This document shows positions 1 through 5,215 of a stretch of DNA of 5,407 bases, in pieces. The translations under genes and the position numbers were made by a program. The notes under the pieces were generated by a model that ran no database searches, had not been told where the DNA came from, and was given only the letters and a program-made list of their open reading frames with translations. The stretch spans positions 1 to 5,407 of the forward strand of contig CAJTRM010000070.1 in the NCBI GenBank assembly GCA_910578865.1, read 5' to 3'. Each line of letters begins with the position of its first letter. The stretch's first letter is position 1. The DNA comes from an uncultured Dorea sp. (GTDB lineage: Bacteria > Bacillota_A > Clostridia > Lachnospirales > Lachnospiraceae).

Positions 1-55
1 ACCACAGGACTTCTAATTCTTCCATTTGTCTGGTACAGATTTTATTCTAGCACCA
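1..55 (-). repeat. Inverted copy of the IS3-family element end (55 bp, exact)
   Basis: Bases 1-55 are the exact reverse complement of 4591-4645. The match stops at position 56 (C here, where the other copy would give G). The other copy is the outer end of an IS3-family element whose OrfA starts at 4685, so this is read as the same end of a second copy running leftwards out of the window. Because the window starts inside the match, its full length cannot be seen. The first base past the end is 56, which would be unique flanking DNA. Confidence 0.85.
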
Positions 56-77
56 CTTTATGGCTATTAGAATATTC

Positions 78-136
78 ATGAACAAAAACAAGGAACAAGA
101 TTTTTATACAAAATGTGTTCCTTGTTTTTTGTTCAT
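78..136. terminator. Bidirectional terminator downstream of the phosphatase/YibE-F operon
   Basis: The arms 78-97 and 116-136 pair over about 20 bp with a single bulged base, around an 18-nt loop. The core is AAGGAACA/TGTTCCTT, flanked by A-runs on the left and T-runs on the right. A U-rich tract therefore follows the G/C-containing core in either direction. It lies just past the stop codon of the minus-strand YibE/F gene at 141, where the operon terminator is expected. Nothing is known of a converging plus-strand gene. Confidence 0.8.
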
Positions 137-140
137 TCAA

Positions 141-1307
141 TTAATTTTGATTTTTGGGTATTTTTGATAATACCAACCCTCCCACAATTGCAGTAAAAGG
201 AGCAACAGTAACAAGAGCAAAACTGCCTGCAAGAGTTTGAAGTATCTCACCAGCAATGTATTTGTAATTTAATATGTTTATAATAGGTGTGCCTTGTGCC
301 ATAAAAACCATTAATTGTGTTATACAACTTCCTGTATATGCAAGTAAAAGTGTAGTTGTCATAGTTCCCATAGCCGCTTGGCCTATACGTATTCCACTTC
401 CTATAAGTTCTAATTTTCCGATGTTTGGCTTTTTACGAATCACTTCACACATTCCGCTTGTAATATCTACGGATAAGTCCATCATAGCACCTGAAGCCCC
501 AACAAATATGCTTGCCATAAAGATTTGAGTTAAATTAAGATGTTCATACCCAGAATAAAGCAATGACTCGCTGTCAATCATAATTGCACCATGTAGTTTT
601 AAAGCATATGTGAAAATAACACCAAGTACACAAGCGGTTATAACTCCAAGCATACTCCCTGAAATCGCTACAACGCTGCATATGTTAAAGCCATATACAA
701 ATAATATTATGATTACTGTCAGCAATGTTATTATAAACAAACCACATACTATGGCATTTCCACCGTTTAGACAAAAAGGGATCATTACTTTCCATATACA
801 CAAAACAGTAATAACAAACGAAAGCATTGCTCTAATGCCGCCTGGTCCCGCGAATACAATCAAAAAAGAAGTGAAAATGATAACAAGTAATAACTCCCAC
901 CCAATTCGGAAATGGTCAATCATCGTAACAGATGTAATTTTAGCATCATCATAACTGACTGCAACTAATACTTCATCGCCTACAGAAAATTCCTTATCCT
1001 GCGAAAGACTTCCAAATAAAAGATTAGTTGCCTTTACAATTTGTCCTTTAAATCGGCCGCCTTCTATTTTTACAGTGCAAATCTGTTCCCCAGACCGAAT
1101 TAATCCTACGCTTCGTATTGCTGAATCATCTACTTCAGTAACAATCGCTTTCACTTTATCTGCACCTTGATAAATAACAGCATCTTCAAATCCTGTTGGA
1201 ACCAGAAATAATATCAACATAAGTATAACACCAGGAATAAGGGTTCTATAGCTGACCGCCTGCGAACCCCAAATTCTACGAAACAACACTATAAATTTTT
1301 TTAGCAT
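141..1307 (-). CDS. YibE/F family integral membrane protein
   Basis: This 388-residue protein has the length and layout of the YibE/F family (Pfam YibE_F), a widespread group of membrane proteins with no firmly assigned substrate. One N-terminal membrane segment (about 24-41) is followed by a soluble, beta-rich-looking part (about 45-130) and then about seven hydrophobic segments (roughly 136-153, 158-176, 184-206, 208-236, 262-283, 316-336, 356-380). Family-type motifs are GASGAMMDLSVDI (271-283), SGIRIGQAAMGTM (304-316) with an adjoining LLLAYTG stretch, and the C-terminal IAGEILQTLAGS block (351-362). The ATG lies 3 nt after the phosphatase stop (TAA TAA ATG). The only nearby purine-rich site is a GGGG at the end of that gene, so translation is probably coupled. 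A role linked to the phosphatase, such as transport or envelope function, is inference. Family membership is secure; function is not. Confidence 0.9.
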   Translation of the reverse strand: MLKKFIVLFRRIWGSQAVSYRTLIPGVILMLILFLVPTGFEDAVIYQGADKVKAIVTEVDDSAIRSVGLIRSGEQICTVKIEGGRFKGQIVKATNLLFGSLSQDKEFSVGDEVLVAVSYDDAKITSVTMIDHFRIGWELLLVIIFTSFLIVFAGPGGIRAMLSFVITVLCIWKVMIPFCLNGGNAIVCGLFIITLLTVIIILFVYGFNICSVVAISGSMLGVITACVLGVIFTYALKLHGAIMIDSESLLYSGYEHLNLTQIFMASIFVGASGAMMDLSVDITSGMCEVIRKKPNIGKLELIGSGIRIGQAAMGTMTTTLLLAYTGSCITQLMVFMAQGTPIINILNYKYIAGEILQTLAGSFALVTVAPFTAIVGGLVLSKIPKNQN

Positions 1308-1310
1308 TTA

Positions 1311-2930
1311 TTATTTTACCCCTGTCAGAGTTGCTATTTTTTTATAAATTTCGGTGTTATCAAAATATCCCTCGAAATTCTCTTGACCAACACCTTTGGC
1401 AAAAACAGCCACCGGCAGTCCTGTATGACTATAGCTTGTAAAACTAATACCAGATTTATTGTTTAAGATATGAGTAATGGTAACTGTTAATGGATCATAT
1501 GAACCATAAAGCTCATATTCCTTTTGATCCAGCTCTTCTCCTTCTTTTGCAGACATGGTCTTTTTATATGCATCCTTTAATTTCTGCAATTCGTAATCAG
1601 TTAATACCAAGCTACCAGATGTTACCCCCGTAGGATGTTTATCAGAGCTATCTTTCTCAACTGTATTTTCTGCATCCTTACCTGCATTTTTTTCTGTTAC
1701 AAGACCGAATTGTTGAGAAATATCTTTCATCACATCATCAAAGTCTGTTTTGTTTTCCTTATATTTTGAAACAAATTCGGTATCAAATTTTTGGAAACTT
1801 ATTTTTTGATTAGAAAGATTCTGTAAAAAGGTGTCATAATTTGTGCCGGCATATCCTATTGTCATACCGCCTGTTTCATGATCTCCGGTAACAAGAATAA
1901 GAGTTTCATCAGGATGTTCATTATAGAAATCTACTGCTTCATTTACTGCATTAGAAAATGCTTTTGTATCAGTCATCGTTGAAGCGGCATCATTTGCATG
2001 ACAAGCCCAGTCAATTTTTCCGCCCTCCACCATCATAAAGAATCCTTTATCATTATCTTCTGAGAGGCAATCAATACCTTTTGAAACATAATTTGCAAGT
2101 GACCATTCATCATCAGTACGGTCTATCTCATAATCCATAGAATCTGAATCGGCTAAATGCTCATCGATTATTATAACCTTTCCTGTATCCGAGGTTACTT
2201 TTTCAGCCTCTTTCTGTGTTGTCACTATAGTGTATCCTGATTTTTCAGCCAGACTATACAAATCCTCTTGATTTTCTTCTTCACCTGTTGGTTTCAAAAG
2301 ACCACCTCCTGCAAAGTAATCAAAATCACTTTTTATAAGTTCAAGCCCTATGTCATAATAATTTGAACGACTTTCCTGATGACAATAGAAAGCTGCAGGA
2401 GTTGCATGATTCAGATTAACACTTGAAACAATACCAATCTTATATCCCAACTGTTTATACAATTTTTCCGTGATTGTTTCATAACTTTCGGTAGCATTTT
2501 CATTCATATTAATAGTACCAGAATAAGTTTTATGACCTGTTGATAAAGAAGTAGCTGTAGACGCAGAATCTGGGCAAAATGATGTGCTGTCGTAGGTCTG
2601 AGCACTACCGGCTACAGGAAATTCTAAAAATTCCAATACATCTTTAGATTTCGTTAAAATTGTGTTATCATCCTTATTACCCATGCTTGTTTTATTTTCA
2701 AGAGCATTAAGATAATAATTTGTACTTTGAATTTGCGGATAGGACATACCATCTCCTATAAACAAAAAGACATACTTTGGCTTTTTAGAATCAGTCTTTT
2801 CATCAGCAGCAGTTTTTGCTGAAATTTCAGAAGTTGAAGTCACTGTTGGTTTTGTGTTGTTGCACCCAACCATACTTGCTGTAACAACACTCAAAGTGCA
2901 AATTACAGCAATAATTTTTTTAGTTCTCAT
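1311..2930 (-). CDS. phoA: Alkaline phosphatase, PhoA superfamily, predicted lipoprotein
   Basis: This 539-residue enzyme should hydrolyse phosphomonoesters outside the cytoplasmic membrane. Residues 1-23 form a lipoprotein signal (basic start, hydrophobic core, SMVGC with Cys23), followed by a Ser/Thr/Lys-rich linker to about 50. Active-site motifs appear in family order: FIGDG with Asp60 (metal ligand), PDSAS with Ser122 as predicted nucleophile, NHATPAA (175-181 region) with Thr177, Arg188 as predicted phosphate-binding Arg, EGGKIDWACH with Glu302, Asp307 and His311, TGDHETGG with Asp350 and His351, and YSHTG with His502. Relative to E. coli PhoA, the positions equivalent to Asp153 and Lys328 appear to be His175 and Trp308. 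A hydrophilic, low-complexity stretch lies at about 412-435. The ATG at 2930 has a good GGAAAGGAAG site 8 nt upstream. It is the first gene of a two-gene operon with YibE/F. The family is certain; the symbol is by family, not proven orthology. Confidence 0.95.
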   Translation of the reverse strand: MRTKKIIAVICTLSVVTASMVGCNNTKPTVTSTSEISAKTAADEKTDSKKPKYVFLFIGDGMSYPQIQSTNYYLNALENKTSMGNKDDNTILTKSKDVLEFLEFPVAGSAQTYDSTSFCPDSASTATSLSTGHKTYSGTINMNENATESYETITEKLYKQLGYKIGIVSSVNLNHATPAAFYCHQESRSNYYDIGLELIKSDFDYFAGGGLLKPTGEEENQEDLYSLAEKSGYTIVTTQKEAEKVTSDTGKVIIIDEHLADSDSMDYEIDRTDDEWSLANYVSKGIDCLSEDNDKGFFMMVEGGKIDWACHANDAASTMTDTKAFSNAVNEAVDFYNEHPDETLILVTGDHETGGMTIGYAGTNYDTFLQNLSNQKISFQKFDTEFVSKYKENKTDFDDVMKDISQQFGLVTEKNAGKDAENTVEKDSSDKHPTGVTSGSLVLTDYELQKLKDAYKKTMSAKEGEELDQKEYELYGSYDPLTVTITHILNNKSGISFTSYSHTGLPVAVFAKGVGQENFEGYFDNTEIYKKIATLTGVK

Positions 2931-2958
2931 AATTAATTCTTCCTTTCCTTTAGTCGAA

Positions 2959-2991
2959 TTGTAATTTCAGATTACAAATATAATTATATTT
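2959..2991. promoter_or_regulatory. Two palindromes between promoter and start codon (possible operator)
   Basis: TTGTAAT and ATTACAA form a 7-bp inverted repeat with a 5-nt spacer (2959-2977). Next to it is a perfect 16-bp palindrome, AAATATAATTATATTT (2976-2991). They lie across and just downstream of the predicted -10 region of the phosphatase promoter, where a repressor could act. The second is pure A/T and may be a chance product of base composition. Confidence 0.3.
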
Positions 2992-3003
2992 ACTGTTTGT
3001 CAA
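2975..3003 (-). promoter_or_regulatory. Sigma-A-type promoter of the phosphatase operon
   Basis: On the minus strand a perfect TTGACA (3003-2998) is followed by AT-rich candidates for the -10 box: TATTTG after 17 nt, or TATATT after 15 nt. The -35 is consensus but the -10 is poor or badly spaced, which suits a promoter that needs an activator. The leader of about 40 nt ends in the GGAAAGGAAG ribosome binding site. Confidence 0.6.
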
Positions 3004-3037
3004 ATCCACTAGCAGGCTTTTGTAAAATAGGGGTAAA
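2998..3037 (-). promoter_or_regulatory. Possible PHO-box-like direct repeats
   Basis: Upstream of the phosphatase, on the minus strand, TTTACC (3037-3032) and TTTACA (3026-3021) are 11 nt apart start to start. TTGACA (3003-2998) follows 23 nt later, with a non-matching hexamer about halfway. Gram-positive PhoP binds TT(A/T/C)ACA-like hexamers at about 11-nt spacing, so three of four sites would fit. In AT-rich DNA this can arise by chance, and the third site is also the -35 box. Confidence 0.3.
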
Positions 3038-3129
3038 ATTTTCTTTGACTAAATTAAGAGTACAAAATGTGTTACCAATAATAAAGTCTTAATATATCGC
3101 TTTGCGTTACTTTTTGATTTTTTATTTGT

Positions 3130-3189
3130 GAGGGTTCAAAATGAACACGGGTGTCTAGTTATCTTTTAAGAGGGTTCATACATAAACAC
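3130..3189. repeat. Two imperfect direct repeats, 40 bp apart
   Basis: GAGGGTTCA-AAATG-AACAC (3130-3148) recurs as GAGGGTTCA-TACATA-AACAC (3170-3189), sharing 9 bp at one side and 5 bp at the other. The first copy also contains the inverted repeat GTTCA-aaa-TGAAC. GGTGT (3150-3154) and ACACC (3186-3190) add an inverted pair. The repeats lie in gene-free DNA between the phosphatase promoter and the recombinase remnants. Multiple repeats of this sort are typical of transposase binding sites at some IS ends (IS21-like, for example) or of iterons. No matching transposase is visible, so the assignment is open. I see nothing recognisable in 3061-3129. Confidence 0.5.
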
Positions 3190-3192
3190 CTT

Positions 3193-3495
3193 TCAATACC
3201 CCACTGCTAAATAGGCAAAAAAATAAAGGCTTCCGTACACAGCAAATGTGCGGAAGCCTTTATTTAGGGCATTTTTATGTAATTTTATTCCTGCGTATTG
3301 TATCAAAGTGGCAAGGTACATTTCCACATATTCCAGGATATCTGCCTCAGCAACACCCAACTGATCAATCACAAATGATTTTAACAGAATTCTCTGAGAA
3401 GTTACACTGTCGCTCTCTTTTTTGGCTCTGCCATCTACATTGTCATCTTCTGCGGATAAACGGATGTAAACAGCTGTTTTTCTATGATCTGTCAT
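3193..3495 (-). pseudogene. Large serine recombinase, N-terminal remnant
   Basis: The first 55-60 codons are the start of a resolvase/invertase-type catalytic domain. They contain VYIRLS with Arg12 and predicted nucleophile Ser14, then ESDSVTSQR (27-35). Homology appears to stop after ILEYV (near residue 57, about position 3322), just before the usual D-x-GYSG segment. The remaining 40 or so residues look unrelated, and the reading frame runs straight through the terminator hairpin at 3221-3265. Large serine recombinases usually have about 450-550 residues, so recombinase and DNA-binding domains are missing and no strand exchange is expected. The ATG at 3495 overlaps the stop of the upstream recombinase (ATGA) and has a strong AAGGAGG site. 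The original locus was therefore probably a translationally coupled recombinase pair. Confidence 0.75.
3221..3265 (-). terminator. Strong intrinsic terminator of the recombinase remnants
   Basis: Arms 3221-3239 and 3247-3265 pair over 19 bp (one G-T wobble) around the 7-nt loop 3240-3246. The core is GGCTTCCG/CGGAAGCC. On the minus strand the stem ends in TTTATTT and runs into further Ts (TTTATTTTTTT in all), a good U-tract. The plus-strand side (CCTTTATTTAGGG) could also work weakly. It lies inside the truncated reading frame, which supports the view that the frame's tail is not original recombinase coding sequence. Confidence 0.85.
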
Positions 3496-4590
3496 CTTGA
3501 CTGCGCCTCCTTCTCTTTCTTTAATTTCTGTAAATCTGCAAACTGGTCGTCATATACCAGCTTGATCTCATACTCATACTTACCATGGATAATAATTGAA
3601 TCCACAAAGGCATCTGCCATTTCTTTTGTCAGCTTACGCTTTGACATATAAGTATGTATTACATTTCCCCAGCCTTCTTCAATGTGGTAATCCTGAGAAT
3701 ACCGAACCTGTGCCGCCAATACTGTGTCCAGACGGCTCTTGATATTCTCAATTTCATTGGAATAGATCCGAGAAAACTGTATGTACTCTTCTTCTGTAAT
3801 CAAACGTTCCGAGTAATCTTCATATAAATCCGACTTACGCTTACTGATACGGCTTAGTTCCCGTCGAAGTTTCCCCACCTTTTTATCCAAAAGCAGATAC
3901 TGTGTCTGATTTTTGGAAGCTGTATTCATTTCCTGAATCATTTTTTCCGTATCCAATACGGTTTTCATATGCGTTTGAATCAGGCGAAGAACATCGTCAT
4001 CAACATATTCTTTTCTGACTCTGTGCCCTTTGCATTGCTTTCCCCCTGATTTATGGTTGGTATTGGCTCCGCAGATATAAAAGAATGTGCCATTTCTTTC
4101 TCTGGACAACGTCATGCGGTTGCCACAGCCTCCGCACCATATCTTTCCTGTATAGAAATTATGGTTTCTAATAGCCCCATTGTTCTGCTGATGTTTCTTC
4201 TTATAAGCTTCCGTATATTCCTGGATTTTAGATTGTACCTGTTGAAACAACTCTCTATCTATAATCCCTTCATGCGTGTTCTCCACATGCACCCATTCAC
4301 TCTCTGGTCGATTTCTCTGTTTATTTCCCTGGAAAACACTTTGCTGATATTTTCCAAATACAGAATCACCTGTACAATGAACATCCTGAAGTACTCGCTT
4401 CACTTCATAATTATTCCAGGGTTTTGACTCCGGAAGCGGCTTTTCACCGGTTTTATAGAATTTTCTCTGTAAAGTCGGCGATAAAACTCTATCTTTATTG
4501 AGCTGTCTTGCAATATCACTATAGTTCCTGCCATCCATATACATAGAAAATATACTTTTCAAATGTTCTGCAGCTTCTTCATCAACGATC
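3492..4590 (-). pseudogene. Large serine recombinase, 5'-truncated by IS insertion
   Basis: This is the C-terminal two thirds of a large serine recombinase. The frame is open from 4595 and begins with recombinase sequence IVDEEAAEHLKSIFSMYMDG, the usual start of the Recombinase domain. Counting from the TTG at 4562, that domain reaches about residue 115. A zinc-ribbon follows (Cys143, Cys146, Cys164, Cys177), then a charged coiled coil (about 205-285) and a C-terminal DNA-binding tail. The catalytic serine domain is absent: the coding sequence is cut at 4590/4591, where the IS end starts, and the frame meets a TAG at 4598-4596 inside the IS. The TTG has no convincing ribosome binding site, so the 356-residue product is probably not made. 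The stop overlaps the next recombinase start (ATGA). Such proteins drive excision and integration of mobilisable elements in clostridia (TnpX/TndX type). The missing 5' part is not found elsewhere in the window. Confidence 0.85.
3506..3512 (-). promoter_or_regulatory. Ribosome binding site of the second recombinase
   Basis: Minus-strand AAGGAGG lies within the last codons of the upstream recombinase gene, 10 nt before the ATG at 3495. It fixes that ATG as the start and shows the two genes were built to be translated in tandem. Confidence 0.75.
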
Positions 4591-4645
4591 TGGTGCTAGA
4601 ATAAAATCTGTACCAGACAAATGGAAGAATTAGAAGTCCTGTGGT
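4591..4645 (+). repeat. IS left end, exact inverted match to the window start
   Basis: These 55 bp are the reverse complement of 1-55 with no mismatch. A 55-bp perfect match is longer and cleaner than the usual 20-40 bp imperfect IS3 left/right ends. It is therefore more likely the same end of two element copies than the two ends of one element. TACAAT at 4645-4650 is a possible -10 box for OrfA, but no good -35 is seen. Confidence 0.85.
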
Positions 4646-4673
4646 ACAATGTCATAAGCTAATTATAAGAAAT

Positions 4674-4681
4674 GAAAGAGG
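4674..4681 (+). promoter_or_regulatory. Ribosome binding site of OrfA
   Basis: GAAAGAGG precedes three consecutive ATG codons at 4685, 4688 and 4691. Spacing is 3, 6 and 9 nt, so the second or third ATG is the likelier true start; the protein would then begin MMSKP or MSKP. Confidence 0.6.
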
Positions 4682-4684
4682 TAT

Positions 4685-4981
4685 ATGATGATGAGTAAAC
4701 CAACATTTACAGATGAATTTAAACAGGGAGTTGTTGACTATGTATTAGATCATCCCAATGAATCTAAAGTAGCTGTTTCTAAAAAGTTTGGTGTTGCTGA
4801 CAGCACTGTTCATAAGTGGCTTAAGGAAGCTAAAAATAATAACGGTACAATTAATTCCAGAGGCAGCGGCAATTATTCCAGTGATGAAGCTAAAGAAATT
4901 GCCAGACTTAAAAAAGAACTTAAGGATACAAAGGATGCATTAGATGTTCTAAAAAAGGCTATTGGCATACTGGGGAATTAA
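4685..4981 (+). CDS. IS3-family transposase OrfA
   Basis: This 98-residue protein has the normal size of an IS3-family OrfA, the DNA-binding subunit that recognises the element's ends. The start FTDEFKQGVV (8-17) and the helix-turn-helix around 29-49 (VAVSKKFGVADSTVHKWLKE) are typical of the HTH_Tnp_1 family. A Gly/Ser/Asn-rich linker (about 51-66) leads to a leucine-zipper-like coiled coil (about 67-92, KEIARLKKELKDTKDALDVL region) used for oligomerisation. The last codons hold an A6G slippery run, where part of the ribosomes would shift to -1 to make the OrfAB transposase. OrfA itself looks intact, with three possible ATG starts. Because the OrfB part is broken, this copy should not transpose by itself. 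OrfA alone could still bind IS ends, including the inverted end at 1-55. Confidence 0.9.
   Translation: MMMSKPTFTDEFKQGVVDYVLDHPNESKVAVSKKFGVADSTVHKWLKEAKNNNGTINSRGSGNYSSDEAKEIARLKKELKDTKDALDVLKKAIGILGN
4951..4957 (+). other. Programmed -1 frameshift site (A AAA AAG)
   Basis: In the OrfA frame the bases read CT-A AAA AAG, the classic slippery heptamer of IS3 elements such as IS911. A shift back by one base after AAG continues as Gly-Tyr-Trp-His-Thr-Gly-Glu-Leu into the OrfB frame, while the unshifted frame ends at the TAA 4979-4981. I did not identify a clear downstream stimulatory pseudoknot. Confidence 0.75.
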
Positions 4982-5154
4982 CTAAGCAGGAACTTTATGA
5001 TCAGATTAAGAAAAAATCTGATACTGATCCTAAAGCTTCAGTTACCAGTATGCTTGAAAAACTTAATATTAGTAAATCAGGATATTATGACTATCTTAAA
5101 AGAAAACCATGTAATCAAAAGATAAGAAGAGCTAAATCAATGTCATTAAGTTAA
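4957..5154 (+). pseudogene. IS3-family transposase OrfB, N-terminal remnant
   Basis: This frame is entered by -1 frameshift from OrfA and gives 65 residues before TAA. It contains the typical start of OrfB: a KSDTDPKASVTSMLEKLNIS segment, then KSGYYDYLKRKPCNQKIRR, the HTH_21-like part that precedes the rve/DDE integrase domain. A full OrfB has about 270-300 residues, so the DDE catalytic core is absent. After the TAA the same frame reads EDKKEVISIEYKKSM before another stop at 5239-5241. This may be decayed OrfB with a nonsense mutation at 5152-5154, or unrelated sequence past a deletion junction near 5135-5150. No transposase activity is expected. Confidence 0.75.
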
Positions 5155-5167
5155 GAAGATAAGAAAG

Positions 5168-5209
5168 AAGTCATAAGTATAGAATATAAAAAATCTATGC
5201 TTATGGCTT
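5168..5209 (+). terminator. Long A/T-rich hairpin, probable terminator
   Basis: Arms 5168-5183 and 5194-5209 pair over 16 bp (two G-T wobbles) around a 10-nt A-rich loop. On the plus strand a U-rich tract (TTTATTTTAT) follows directly. It lies 14 nt after the OrfB remnant's stop, so it would end IS transcription. Its few G/C pairs make it weaker than the other terminators here. Confidence 0.5.
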
Positions 5210-5215
5210 TATTTT

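Larger units (their letters stand above)
4591..5154 (+). mobile_element. IS3-family insertion sequence, partial
   Basis: The element begins at 4591 (TGGTGCTAGAATAAAATCTG), the exact point where the recombinase gene is interrupted. It contains OrfA, a -1 frameshift site and the first part of OrfB. A full IS3-family element is about 1.2-1.5 kb; here OrfB stops after about 65 codons and no inverted copy of the left end follows, so the catalytic DDE part and right end are missing. The right boundary is placed at the OrfB remnant's stop and is approximate. Because the right end is lost, no target-site duplication can be checked. Confidence 0.8.

Noticed and set aside
107..119. TACAAAATGTGTT shared with 3061-3073
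   Set aside because: A 13-base match in AT-rich DNA of this length is near chance expectation, and the flanking bases do not match.
274..528. Plus-strand ORF of 84 codons
   Set aside because: It lies wholly antisense to the YibE/F gene, has no ribosome binding site and shows no recognisable motif; the minus-strand gene has clear family motifs.
610..954. Plus-strand ORF of 114 codons
   Set aside because: It is also antisense to YibE/F, and its composition (rich in Ile, Thr, Pro) is that of a reverse-frame shadow of a membrane protein gene.
3130..3189. CRISPR repeats
   Set aside because: There are only two imperfect copies at a 40-bp period with diverged centres, and no cas genes or further repeats.
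3246..3500. Plus-strand ORF of 84 codons
   Set aside because: It overlaps the recombinase remnant and starts inside the terminator stem; no ribosome binding site or family motif was seen.
4053..4427. Plus-strand ORF of 124 codons
   Set aside because: It is antisense to the zinc-ribbon part of the recombinase, where the minus-strand frame has the four expected cysteines.
4560..4562. TTG as a true start of a 356-residue recombinase
   Set aside because: Recombinase-like coding continues upstream to 4590 and no ribosome binding site precedes the TTG, so it is an ORF-calling artefact of a truncated gene.
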